A program made the translations under genes and the position numbers. The notes below the pieces were generated by a model. That model was given only the letters and a program-made list of their open reading frames with translations, did no database searches and had not been told where the DNA came from. From assembly GCF_932294415.1 (NCBI RefSeq), contig NC_065538.1, forward strand, positions 79,311,834 to 79,375,833: a stretch of 64,000 nucleotides of DNA, given 5' to 3'. Positions 12,505 to 22,744 of the stretch are shown piece by piece. Positions within the stretch are counted from its first letter, which is position 1. Each line of letters starts with the position of its first letter. The stretch comes from Quercus robur (taxonomy: Eukaryota > Streptophyta > Magnoliopsida > Fagales > Fagaceae).

Positions 12505-13148
12505 TAGGAACAGTAATGTAATATTTTGACCCAATTTTATTGTTGGATGATAACCTGTACATGCCTATCCTGAGGAGTCATGGCTGACAACTTAATTGAA
12601 TGGATCTGTTTACTGGCAGAAGCAAAACAGTTCAAACATTATAAAATTGTTTATAAATGGTCAACTTCTTATAAATTGTTCATAAAGGATGTTCATAAAA
12701 CATTTCCGTAATTTTTTTTTCCCAATTTTCTTGTGTGAATAATATTGTTACGAGGTGGCAAAAATAAGAGCATGAAACGAATTTAACCTCCGTGACTTTG
12801 TATACACAGCCACGCACCTGGGAAACATTTCACAAGTTTCTTATGTTTGACTATGATTCATCGCTTATTCGCTTAGAACGCATAAAATTTTTTAGAAGAA
12901 TAATTGTCTAATAATGTGTCAAGTTATTATTATTATTATTATTATTGTGGTTAAAAGGAGATAATATATAAAGCAAACTAAATGGCCACAGAGACCAAAG
13001 TAGCGGTTACAAGCCTACAATAATACAAACCATTCTTATTGAAGCAAGTAAGGAATCAAATTCTACCGGGGAACAAAAAGGACAAAATCTTCCTGCATGG
13101 AGCATCCCCTCTTTGCCAAAAGGTCAGCACATTTGTTCACTTCCCTAA

Positions 13149-14363
13149 GGGTGAGTTTGGTTCGGCTTTCAAAAGTTGGGCTTTTTGAAAAAGTTGAGTT
13201 TTTAAAAAGTGCATAATGAAAAAGTGCTTTTTCAAAAAACTGAGTGTTTGGTAAAACTTGTTAAAAAGTGCTTTTTGAAAAAGTTGAGTGTTTGGCTAGT
13301 ACTATAAAAGTTACAGTTTGAGGGATAAATTACCAAAAAGGACAATGTATATATAAAGGAGTTTATTTCTTACTTAAATCAACTACTTCATATACTTACT
13401 AAATAATAATAATAATAATAATAACATATATAATTGGTATTATTTTAATAATGTTTGGGTAATTTTTCTTTTTTAGTGTCATAATTATTTGTTATTACCA
13501 TTAATGACTTCTTGTCAATATTAATATCCTTATCTCAAGTCTCAACCGTGTTCATCAAAAAAATTCATCAAAAAAAAAGTCTCAACCGTGTTTCTCCCTC
13601 TCTCTAAATTCTTCTCTGCCTCTAGGACTCCCTAACCTCTCTTCCCCTTTCATGTCTCAAACCAAAAGGTCTGGTACTCTCTGAACTCTCTTCTTCTCTC
13701 ATATATCAAACCCAAAACTCACACATGGCAGAAAATCCAGCGGCGGAAGCAAGCAGATCCGGGCAGTAGCAAGGCAGATCGGCGACGGCAACAACGATGG
13801 CAGATCTGACGGCAGCAATGGTGGCAGATACGGTGGGTTTGGCTTGATTTTTAGTTGGATTTTCTGTTGATTTTAGGTCAATTTTGTGGTGGATTATCAA
13901 CTGTTGAAAATGGATTGCAGTGGTGGTGTTGGGTCGGTGGTAGGGTGGTGCCCCTCCTCTTCTTTTATTCTTCTTTTGTTGGATTGTTGTGTCCGTTGGG
14001 ATGCTGTGTTTGTTCTGTGTTTCTTTTGCTTGGGTTGGAGAATGGTGAGAGGAATGAAGGAGCTTGCGCAGAGCAGAGAGATGACCCAAAGTGGTATGAA
14101 GGCACTGTGTGATCTCTGAAGACATGAGCATTTGAAGGGCAATTTGGTAATTGCTAACTCATCCCAACGGATACCCCAAAACGCCCAAGGAATTTTGGAA
14201 AATGGACCTGATGAGGTCCATAATAGGAGATGCGCGTTCTAAGCGTTTTTTAAAACGCAACTTTTGACCCAAAGTTGCGTTTTGTAATAACCAAACGCAA
14301 TTTTTGGGCCAACGTTTTGCAAAACGCAACTTTTAGGCTCTAAAAGTTGAACCAAACGGGTAC
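13149..14363. mobile_element. Non-autonomous Harbinger-type element nested in the LINE
   Basis: The left end GGGTGAGTTTGGTTCGGCTT pairs with the complement of the right end, GTACCCGTTTGGTTCAACTT. TAA flanks both sides (13146-13148 and 14364-14366). It splits the minus-strand RNase H sequence of the LINE at 12934-15157. The interior has a CT-rich part (13590-13700), a GGCAGAT-rich part and a GT-rich part, with no transposase frame. It is younger than the LINE. Confidence 0.88.
13401..13424. repeat. (AAT)n microsatellite
   Basis: About eight AAT units inside the nested Harbinger-type element. Confidence 0.9.
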
Positions 14364-15345
14364 TAAATCACCCAGGCCTGAGGAAGCCTGGCTAGAAGAG
14401 TCCTGCAGTCATACAAAAGAGGGGAATAAGCTCTGTTAGGATTAGTATCAGAGTTGATCAGATCCACAATCACCTTAGCATTGAGTTTGACATCTAACTG
14501 CTGACAACCAAGTTGAATAGCTAAACTGAGCCCTGACATGTTACCAAAGGTTGTTAATTTTCTGTGGTTATGCCTCCATAGCAGCACCTCTTTGAGAGAT
14601 GTGCTAGCCTCAAGGGGCATCAATTGTGATAGAATTTGCCATTTATGTAAATGTCGATATGAGACCATTCTTTGCCTGCTCAGAGATTGTGATCTGGCCC
14701 GTGACTTTTGGAGGAAATTGGAGGTTCCCCCCCGCCTCTCATCAGTTCTTTTGCTAGAAAATTAGAGAGTTGGCTGAAGACCAACTGCTTGAGCAGTGTT
14801 GAGCATAAATCTTCCTCCCCTTGGAGCATTCTTTTTCCTTTTGTCGTTTGGTCCCTTTGGAAGAATAGAAGCAAGGTGGTGTTTGAGAACATCATTCCCA
14901 ACCCCAACCTCCATAAAGTTTGTATTATAGAAGCTATAGATTATTTCTACTGTGTGGGCAAATCCAAGCAGCTATCCCCGAAAGTTGTTGTCCCAATCAA
15001 ATGGACCAAACCATTGGTGGGGTGGCACAAGCTTAATACTGAAGGTGCATTCCTTGAAAATCCAGGGAAGTCTGGGGGCAGAGGTATCATTAGAGACAGC
15101 CATGGACATTGGGTGAAAGGATTCTGGAGTTTGATTGGTTATACCACCAGAATTATATCAAATTATTATTATATATTAGGATGCCAACGCAGTGATATTA
15201 CTAGGTGCAATAGGAGAGTTAAAACCTTCAACCAATAAGTAATTCTGAAATTTTATTATTTTTGTTGTGCACATGCATGGTATATTGGTAGTAGTTTTAG
15301 CATTTTGCACTCAATTAATTTCAGAATAAAATTGAGTTGTTTTTT

Positions 15346-16414
15346 GTTTTTGTAAATTATTAATTGTTGAATTGTGTTCTTCCAAGTTTATTTATATGTT
15401 TATGTTTATGTTTATGTATATGTATATGTTTATTTACCCTTTAGAGTCAAATCTTTACGCTATTACTGATTGGAATTTAGTACCTTGGTTGATAGAAGCA
15501 ATGAAATACGTGTTGTTTTTTTCTTCCTAATGTGTTTTGAAAAAAAGAAAACAATGCCTCATATTTCTTAGCCCTATAAATGAATAAAAAAATCAGAAAT
15601 GTGACTCATTAGTAATTGGATGCAGGCTATAAAAACAAAGTAAGAAGGTACAAAAATTCATCCTAAGCTTAGGATAAATTAAATAAAGTTCTAGAAGTTG
15701 TGGACACCCGTATTTGAAAAAACAAAATTGTGTATATCAATAGAGAAATATGTCAATTTGTTACAAGAATATTTGATTTTGAATATCATATCCATATAAT
15801 TGATTGCATCAACCCTTTAATTTACTCTAAGCAATCAATTCCTTGATTTTTGTCTTCAATTTGGGGAAAGTAAATCATACTATCCAACAAGTATGTATGT
15901 ATGTAATAGTTTTGAGACATGTATAATTACAAATCACCATTTAGTTATTTACTTTCTCTTTATATTTTGATGTTTTATGTAATCAGTTATACGCAGGAGC
16001 ATGCGTTCCAAAAAATAATGCAGTTGCTCTACACACCGTTGCATTTTATAATTACAATTGAGATTTGCCCTTTTAATTACCTCGGCATTGTGATCTTGAC
16101 CATAGTAAAGAACTTTTCTTATTAGTTTTTATTATGTGTGGTTGCCTATCGACAAGAGCCAACTTTAAAGCAAATCCAATAGTTAACTCAAACCAAAGTA
16201 ATTTTTTATTGTAAATAAAAATGTGTGAATGAAAGTTTAGATAAAGATTGTAATATATAAAAAAATGATATTCTACAACAAAAAATTATTTATCTATAAA
16301 CATATCATATTTTAGAGAAAGAGAGAGAGAGAGATATATATATATATACATGTATTATTTATTATATATTTTTGAAATTCATCAACATATACAGATTTTT
16401 TTTTGTAGATTTAG
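15346..16414. other. Gene-free AT-rich stretch
   Basis: Nothing recognisable beyond short TTTATG and TATG runs (15390-15430, 15890) and a GA/TA microsatellite at about 16318-16348. Confidence 0.5.
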
Positions 16415-16658
16415 GAACAGTAATGTAGTATTTTGACCTGATTTTACTTGTATTGAAGAGTCATGGCTGACAACTTAATTGAATGGATATCTTTACTCGC
16501 AAAAGCAGATAGCTCAAACATTTATGACATCAATTTTTATCCTTTTGAATTTTGTTTCTTTATTTGAGGAGAGCCACATAAAAATTGAATTGATAAACTT
16601 TTCACGGGATGTAGTGTACTATTAAATGTAATTCTTTACTGCTAATCAACTTTCCTAA

Positions 16659-17356
16659 GAGCACTAGCATTTACACCCCCAGTTGTTCCAAAAAACATGC
16701 TCCATTCGGGTTGGTATATGTAAAAAATTATACAACCCGTGAATAGTAAGTTCCTAAATATACAACCCACTATTCACAAGTTGTAAACTTAAAATCTAAT
16801 TTTTTATTCTTTCTCTCTCCCTTTCTCTCTCTTCTTTGACTCTCCATATTTTCTACCTCCACTGTTCTCTGTCTATCTCTCTTTCTATCTCTCCCCTCTT
16901 CTCTCTATATTTGTTTTTTTTAATCTCTTCTTTGTTTCTTTCTCAGCTGTTTTTGGTTGGGTTGAATCGGTGGTTAATGAGTTTAAAGTGGTGGGTTGTT
17001 TCAGTGGTTGTTGGGTTCTGATTGGTGGTGGTTGTTTGGGTGTTGGTTGGGTTTCACGATGGAGATCGAGTTTGGGTTACGGTGGAGATTAGGTTTGAGT
17101 ATAGGTCACAGTGGAGATTGGGTTTGAGATTGGTGGAGATTGGGTTTGAGATCAATGTGGAGATTGGTTGTAGGGGATGTTGTTGAATCGGTGTAGATTG
17201 AAGGTGCTGTGGTGGTGGTGGGTTTGGTACCGGTTTTTTTGCTTTGTAGCTCTATGATGGTCTGTGGTGGTGCTAGGTTACTAGGTCTATGATTTTTTTT
17301 TTGGTGGTGGGTTTACTGATGGTGGTGGTGTGTAGTGTAGCAATGATGGATTTACA
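16659..17356. mobile_element. Probable Harbinger-type element, right end not found
   Basis: It begins GAGCACTAGCATTTACACC after a TAA, like the GAGCATCC elements of this window. It then has a CT-rich block (16810-16950) and a GGTGGTGG-rich block (16965-17340), the same interior layout as 19029-20985. A solo LTR sits at its right side and I could not identify a matching right terminal repeat. Confidence 0.5.
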
Positions 17357-17361
17357 ATTGG

Positions 17362-18150
17362 TGCCAATTGTATGGACACGATTTACGGCCCAAGCCCAAG
17401 ATGTATGAGATTTTAGTCCAATGAACTCAGTACAATAAATTTGTAGAGAGTGGTCAAAGAACAGGTCCTAATAAGTTGGACAATGGCTAGTATTGAGTTA
17501 AATGTCATTCAAACACAAATAAGAGGATTTGATATCAATGGACTTTCAGTCCGAGGAGGTCACCCTTGTATAGATTGATCACAATTGGATACAAAAACAA
17601 TTTAGATTGCTACAGTGTTTTCTCTTCTTTTCTTCCTATCACTTTCTCATGGAGGATCTCTCACATTATATAGCTCCCTTAGGATCATCTTGATCATACA
17701 CTTGTTGATCGTCTGAACCTTTATTTGAGTACATGTCCCATCAGACACCCTTTTTGGCTTTCTGTGAGTTGTGGTAGCCAAGGTAGCACTGTTCAGAGAT
17801 CTTCTCCACATAAATGCGGCTAGAAAAGTAGCTGTAGTGCATTTAATGCGGTGATAGCAGCTTTTCCTTAGATATTTTTGGGTTTCCTTCCTTCTTGTAT
17901 GCTTATGAGGTACGTCCCTATCATTGGAGCTTTCTGGAGGGTCATTCTAATTGCTGAAGTAAATACTTGAGATGCATTCATCATATCCAAGGAGGAGTTC
18001 CTCAACGGACCACCTTCAATTCGTTCCTTACTTATGAGACTTTAAATTGGAACCCCTAATAACTATTTGTTCCTCCTCGGACCTTTCAATATTCTCGGAC
18101 AAAACTCAAGACCCAATACATGATCTTGGACCCTTATCCCTACACGGGCA
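17362..18150 (-). mobile_element. Solo LTR, minus orientation
   Basis: Single LTR with no internal region. The minus strand matches the LTR at 19159-19942, sharing GCATT-AATGCACTACAGCTAC and GGGTGTCTGATGGGACA. A 5-bp ATTGG flanks both sides (17357-17361 and 18151-18155), giving TGCC...GGCA ends. By homology alone the LTR core is 17369-18144. It is a fossil left by recombination between two LTRs, in a copy diverged from its relatives. Confidence 0.75.
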
Positions 18151-18500
18151 ATTGGACTTGATCTAAGTCTTGTGAGTAATATTGTTACATGGTGACAAAT
18201 ATAAGAGCATGAAACCAATTTAACCTCCATGACTTTGTATCCAAAGTCACGCATCTGGAAACCTTAATACAAACGGACCATAATTGTCTAATGTGTTTCA
18301 ATTATTATTATATACTGCTATCACCTGGTGTAATAGGAGAGTCAAAACCTTTATTATTTTTTTTATGAGAGTCAAAACCTTTAACTAATTCATAATTCTG
18401 AAATTTAATTATTTTTGTTGTTCACGTGTGTTATATTGGTAGTAAGTTCAACATTTCACTCTCAATTAATTTTAAGAAAATAGTTTTTATTTTTATATAG

Positions 18501-19025
18501 TATTTTCCTTAGTATATACTTCTATATTTTTCTCATACATGTCTCGCACATGAGACTTTTATGACAATGAGAAATATATTTCATACATAGGAGATATCTT
18601 CTCCTTATATGACAGTGGAAAATGTGTTTCAAATATAGGAGATATCTTCTCCTTATTGTATTTAATTATTTATAAATAAAAAATACAGATAATGAGACAA
18701 AGGATGAAAAATTATTATTATTATTTTGATGGAATTTATTATTATTGTTATTTTTGGGTAAGAAAAACATTTTACAATTAAAATACTTTCTTATATTGCA
18801 GTATGCGGTCCAAGTTGTCTCTTTAAACGACGACCCATTTAGTGCTCTAGTAAAAACAAAATCACTGCACCATGTTTTTACTTTTCATTGTTTTAGGGCC
18901 TGTTTGGCAGGCAAGTTCAAATTTACATTCTCACATTTTAAATAATATTACACATTTTTTTACACATTTTTTCACTCATACATATTTCAAAAAATTACAA
19001 ATAACAATACTCAAATTATTCTACC
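18501..19025. other. Gene-free stretch with part of a GGGCCTGTTTGG repeat
   Basis: AT-rich, with a duplicated GGAGATATCTTCTCCTTAT phrase (18589 and 18639). From 18895 the sequence GGGCCTGTTTGGCA and the following TTTTTACACATTTTTTCACT resemble, in part inverted, the repeat units at 31864 and 32180. Confidence 0.5.
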
Positions 19026-19158
19026 TAAGAGCATCCACAGCAGGTGTGGCAAATGTGCCAAATGCTAAATATTTGGCACATTTGCCACACCAAACACAAA
19101 AAAATACCAAATATCAGATGTGCCAAATCCCATAATTTTTACAACATGTAAACAGTAC

Positions 19159-19942
19159 TGTGGGGACCGGCCCAAAATAACAGGTTGGGCCTTGGACCTG
19201 TCCGAGGACACCGGCCCGTCTGAGGACACCGGCCCATCCGAGGAGTCAATGTAACTCAAACCATCCATATTCAAACATCACTGGGAACAAAGGCGACATG
19301 TCCGAGGAGATATTTCTCCTCGGATACTGAAAAACCGGAACTAATGTACATCCCAGCCACTGAAATCCCCCTCCTAGATACATGAACAGAGAAGAGACAC
19401 GAAATATCTAAGTAAAAACTGCCACCGTCGCATTGAATGCACTACAGCTACTCTCCTGGCCGCATTAATGTGGAGAAGACCCCTGAACAGTACTACCTTG
19501 GCTTCTGCAACTCACAAAGAATTGAGAAGGGTGTCTGATGGGACAGGTGTTCAGGTAAGGGTTTAGATGATTGACAAGTGTAAGGCCTAGATGACAAGAA
19601 AGGGGCCTATATAATGTGTATAAGTCCCCGTAAGAGGGGGCAAGAGAAAAGGAGAGGAGAAAAAGAAAAAAGAAAAGAGAGAGAAAAAAGACTATTGCAT
19701 GTAACGAGGTCCTGCTGCATTACTTTGTATCCAGAAATTAGGTTTTATCCTTATACTTCTAGGAGATTTTGAAATGTAATGACTTTGTTTCTTGTTCATA
19801 TATTCCCTCAACCCATGCAGTAATCCGCTTAACTTACTTAAATCCAGTTCTTCAACCCATATTCTACAAGAATTCATTGTGTTGGATTTTTTGGACCAAG
19901 ACTTGAATAACAAGGACTGAGCCACCAAATTGTTCCCCTACA
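19159..19942 (+). mobile_element. Solo LTR, plus orientation
   Basis: TG...CA ends (TGTGGGGACCGG to CCCCTACA) with a perfect 5-bp AGTAC duplication (19154-19158 and 19943-19947). It carries repeated GTCCGAGGACACCGGCCC phrases and a TATA-like TATATAA near 19610. There is no internal region, so this is a solo LTR fossil of an LTR retrotransposon, nested in the Harbinger-type element and younger than it. Confidence 0.9.
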
Positions 19943-20247
19943 AGTACCGTTGCAAATTTGCAACAGTACGGAATCAAAATGGTATAATTTTAATAATTTT
20001 TTATTCTCTTTTCTCTCTCCTCTCTCTTCACTTTATTCTTTTCTCTTCTCTTTCACCTCTGCTCTCTCTTACCGGTTCCCTCTTTTCTCAGCCATCGATT
20101 CCCTCTGTTCTCTCTTTTCCCTTTAATTTAAGATCAGTTTGATGGTGGCCATTATCACCGGAGGCGCAAGCGGCATGGGCGATGAGTTCGCCGCTCACGG
20201 CGCACGAGCCATCGTCATCGCTGAGCCATCGCCATCGCTCTCCGATC

Positions 20248-20250
<3 letters not shown>

Positions 20251-20284
<34 letters not shown>
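20251..20284. repeat. (CT)n microsatellite
   Basis: About 17 CT units inside the Harbinger-type element. Confidence 0.95.
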
Positions 20285-20288
<4 letters not shown>

Positions 20289-21217
20289 GGTGGTTGGTTA
20301 TTTTGATTGTTGTTGGTTGGTTGAGATTTGTGGATCGGCGTTGATGTGGGTTACGATGTGGGTTTTGGGTCGGCATTGATGTGGGTTTTGGGTCGGCGTT
20401 GTGGATGTGAGATTTAGGATGGGTGAAGGTTGATGAAGGTTGCTACGGATGATCTAGATCAGTGAAGGTTGCTGTTGGTGTTTGTTTGATGAAATGATGA
20501 ATCGGTGGCTATGTTGTCTGTTTGAATCGATGGCTATTTGTTTGTTTGAATCGGTGGTGGTTTGGCATTTGGGTGGTGGTTGTGCTTGGTGATTGGTTTT
20601 TTTTTTTTCCTGTTTTGTTGGTGGTTTCTGCCTTGTTGGGGTGTGTGTGATGGTGGGGTGGTGGTGGTGGTGGTGGTTGCTACCTTGTTGGGCATGTGTG
20701 GTGGTGAAGTGGTGGTTGTGTCGGTGGTGGTTGGTGGGTGTTGTTGCGGTAATGGTTGTTGGTGGCTGTTGTTGCGACAGTGGTGATCTGCCGTTGTTGT
20801 TGATGGTAATGAGAGGGAGGGGATAATATATTATTTTAATGTGTAGTATATATTATTTTAATGTATAGAATTGAATGATAAAATATCTGATAAATGAAAT
20901 GTTGTAAATGATGTGGTAAAATAATAAAGTAGGTCTTTGGTGTGACAAAATGACATAATTTTTGCCACAACTGCTGTGGGTGCTCTAACACTCCCCTAAG
21001 TTCTCCCTCAAATTAATTTCATCCAAAAGTATATTACCAAGTACCTTAGCACACAAGTTTCTCTCTGCTAGCAAAGGTTGGCTCTCAACCTCTCCTAGAG
21101 TGTAGAATTGGGTGTCCCTTCTCTTGAAGGTGCTTCTGTCCCTTAAGGTAACAGGTTTACCTTAAGGCTTTGTGGGACTTTTATTCAGGGATTTTGGGAA
21201 ACAGTTATTAGATTAGG

Positions 21218-22744
21218 ATGGAAGAACTTACAAGAACTTGGAATAGCCTGACTCTCTCGGACTGTGAATGTTCAAACTTTCGCATCAAAGAGGAACAGGC
21301 GAAGACTGAGTTTGTTTTAGCAGCTAAATTCTTAACCAAGAGAGCCCTAAACATAGATGCTATAGCTAAGACCTTCACCCCCCTGTGGAGATCGAGGAAT
21401 GGTTTCAAAATCAAAAAAGAAAGTGATCATGTGGTGTTATTTTCTTTTGATGACAAGAATGAGGTGGAGAAAATCATGGCTGCAGAACCTTGGAGTTTTG
21501 ATAAACGTTTAATGGTTTTGCAACGGTATGAGAAGGATAAGAATGTAGGTGACATGGAGTTTAATAAAATGTCTTTCTGGGTGCAAGTCCATGATCTTCC
21601 AATCAGGTTTCGGACAAGAAAGATCGCTGAACAATTGTGTGAAGCGATTGGTAAAGTTAATGTAGGGACTGAGGAAGCTGAAACAGAGGGAGACAACTTC
21701 ATACGGGTTCGGGTCACGCTAGATATCACCCAACCTTTGAGTAGGGGACGTGTGGTTTCACTTGACAGTGGAAAGGAGCTGTGGGTGCACTTCAGATATG
21801 AGAGGCTTCCTAGTCTGTGTTTCTGGTGTGGCTGTTTGACGCATGAAGATCGTGATTGTGAGCTCTGGATTGCAAGTGAAGGCAGCCTCCTGCCTGAGTC
21901 AAAACAATATGGTCCATGGCTTAAGGCAGCTCCATTTGTAGCATCCCGAAAATATGTGATCAAAGTGCCTGGTATTTTCAACAGCAAAACACGAAGTAGT
22001 GAAGGGAAGCATGAAGCAGCGACGGAAAAGCACAAAGGAGCGACGGCAGCGCCGGTGGTTGTTGTTCGCTCAGGCAAGCAAGTGCCGGACATTATTAGGC
22101 TGGGAAAAGAAAGTACGACGCCAGAAAATATAAGGCCTGAAATGGAAAGTTTTGAAGTCCCCAATGAAGGAAACATAGAGCCGGTTTTTCAGGAGGTATA
22201 TATTCATGATTCAAGGCAGTCAACGGAGGAGAAAGTCATGGAAGATGTCATAACACAGCAGACTGGGGCAGCAGTGAAAAAAGAGTCAGGAAAGTCTTTT
22301 GAGGAAGCTTTAGGGGAGATAGATAAGGAAATAAAAAAGTATGATTCAAAAAGCAGTAGGTTTGCCAGCCCTAGAGTTTGCACAGGAAAGGAAAATCACA
22401 TGGGTCAACATAGAGACATTGAAGCAAGCGTGCCGTGTACTCCTATACTCTCAGCAAATTTGTCTTTGCCTCCTAGACCACCTTTGGCAGAGATTCCATC
22501 AGCTTTGGCAGAGAGACCACAGCACCTAGTCAATCACGGACATGTTGAGGGGACTTGGAAAAGAATTAATAGAATAGGAGTGGAAGCTGATGCTGCTATG
22601 GTAGAAGTAGTGGGGGGAAAAAGAAGCTCAGGCAATGCAATAAACCAGAATGAGTTACTCAAAAAAAGAAGGGTTTCTCATGGAGGTGAACCAAAAAACA
22701 AGATATTGGCGGAGGCTGTTAACCAGCCCTGCCAGAAACAATGA
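21218..22744 (+). CDS. LINE ORF1: RNA-binding protein (DUF4283, CCHC knuckle)
   Basis: Intact frame of 508 residues. The N-terminal about 30-190 residues form the DUF4283 region seen in plant L1 ORF1 proteins, with LAAKFLTKRALNIDAIAKTF, the EPWSFDKRLMVLQRY motif and FWVQVHDLPIRFRT. A zinc knuckle follows at about 200-214 (CFWCGCLTHEDRDC, spacing C-x2-C-x4-H-x4-C). The C-terminal half is polar and low in structure. ORF1 products bind LINE RNA and form the particle that ORF2 uses. The stop overlaps the ORF2 start as ATGA, suggesting ORF2 is translated by re-initiation. The start is the first ATG giving the conserved N-terminus; the 49628 LINE starts equivalently at 49780. Confidence 0.92.
   Translation: MEELTRTWNSLTLSDCECSNFRIKEEQAKTEFVLAAKFLTKRALNIDAIAKTFTPLWRSRNGFKIKKESDHVVLFSFDDKNEVEKIMAAEPWSFDKRLMVLQRYEKDKNVGDMEFNKMSFWVQVHDLPIRFRTRKIAEQLCEAIGKVNVGTEEAETEGDNFIRVRVTLDITQPLSRGRVVSLDSGKELWVHFRYERLPSLCFWCGCLTHEDRDCELWIASEGSLLPESKQYGPWLKAAPFVASRKYVIKVPGIFNSKTRSSEGKHEAATEKHKGATAAPVVVVRSGKQVPDIIRLGKESTTPENIRPEMESFEVPNEGNIEPVFQEVYIHDSRQSTEEKVMEDVITQQTGAAVKKESGKSFEEALGEIDKEIKKYDSKSSRFASPRVCTGKENHMGQHRDIEASVPCTPILSANLSLPPRPPLAEIPSALAERPQHLVNHGHVEGTWKRINRIGVEADAAMVEVVGGKRSSGNAINQNELLKKRRVSHGGEPKNKILAEAVNQPCQKQ

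Larger units (their letters stand above)
12934..15157 (-). mobile_element. 5'-inverted (twin-primed) LINE fragment
   Basis: The 3' part is on the minus strand (14363-14535 continued by 12934-13145). It reads an RNase H second half containing NAKVIVDLIN and then, past a nested element, EVNKCADLLAKRGCSMQEDF. The 5' part is on the plus strand (about 14538-15157), reading the zinc-binding ORF2 tail (LPKVVNFLWLCLHSS, then CHLC) and the RNase H first half (KLNTEGAF, GRGIIRDSHGHW). The two parts are adjacent in LINE order and joined head to head near 14536, the arrangement twin priming gives. A target duplication, TCAAGTTATTATTAT at 12919 versus TCAAATTATTATTAT at 15158, bounds the insertion. The tail on the minus strand is (TAA)n rather than clear poly-A. 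The plus part changes frame near 14750. Confidence 0.88.
12505..15345. repeat. Segmental duplication, copy A (holds a LINE)
   Basis: Flanks 12505-12933 and 15158-15345 match copy B at 16415-16540 and 18175-18500. Shared landmarks include TTAGGAACAGTAATGTA, AGTCATGGCTGACAACTTAA and ATAAGAGCATGAAAC on the left, and GGTG-AATAGGAGAG and TTGGTAGTA on the right. The copies are on the same strand about 3.9 kb apart. Copy A is split by the LINE insertion at 12934-15157. Confidence 0.85.
16415..18500. repeat. Segmental duplication, copy B (keeps the empty LINE site)
   Basis: 16415-16540 and 18175-18500 match copy A. At 18298-18314 the sequence TCAATTATTATTATATA is unbroken where copy A holds the LINE, so the insertion came after the duplication. 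Copy B was itself opened by the elements lying between about 16656 and 18160. Confidence 0.85.
19029..20985. mobile_element. Non-autonomous Harbinger-type element holding a solo LTR
   Basis: The left end GAGCATCCACAGCAGGTGTG pairs with the complement of the right end, GAGCACCCACAGCAGTTGTG. TAA flanks both sides (19026-19028 and 20986-20988). After removing the LTR at 19159-19942 it is about 1.2 kb. The interior carries a CT-rich part (20008-20130), a (CT)n tract and a long GT/GGTGG-rich part (20280-20790). The repetitive valine/tryptophan-rich frames there are products of simple sequence. No transposase is visible. Confidence 0.88.

Noticed and set aside
12571-12700. Possible small exon starting ATGGCTGACAACTTAATTG, shared with copy B
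   Set aside because: The sequence is shared only because of the segmental duplication, the frame is not preserved between copies and no family is recognised.
14363-14668. A separate minus-strand protein gene
   Set aside because: Its C-terminal part is the RNase H piece of the inverted LINE; the N-terminal part is the antisense of the plus-strand LINE piece.
20562-20826. Two overlapping tryptophan/valine-rich frames
   Set aside because: They come from GGTGGTGG simple sequence inside a Harbinger-type element, not from a protein gene.
21427-22176. 249-codon open frame on the minus strand
   Set aside because: It is the antisense shadow of LINE ORF1, with no domain and strong coding evidence on the other strand.
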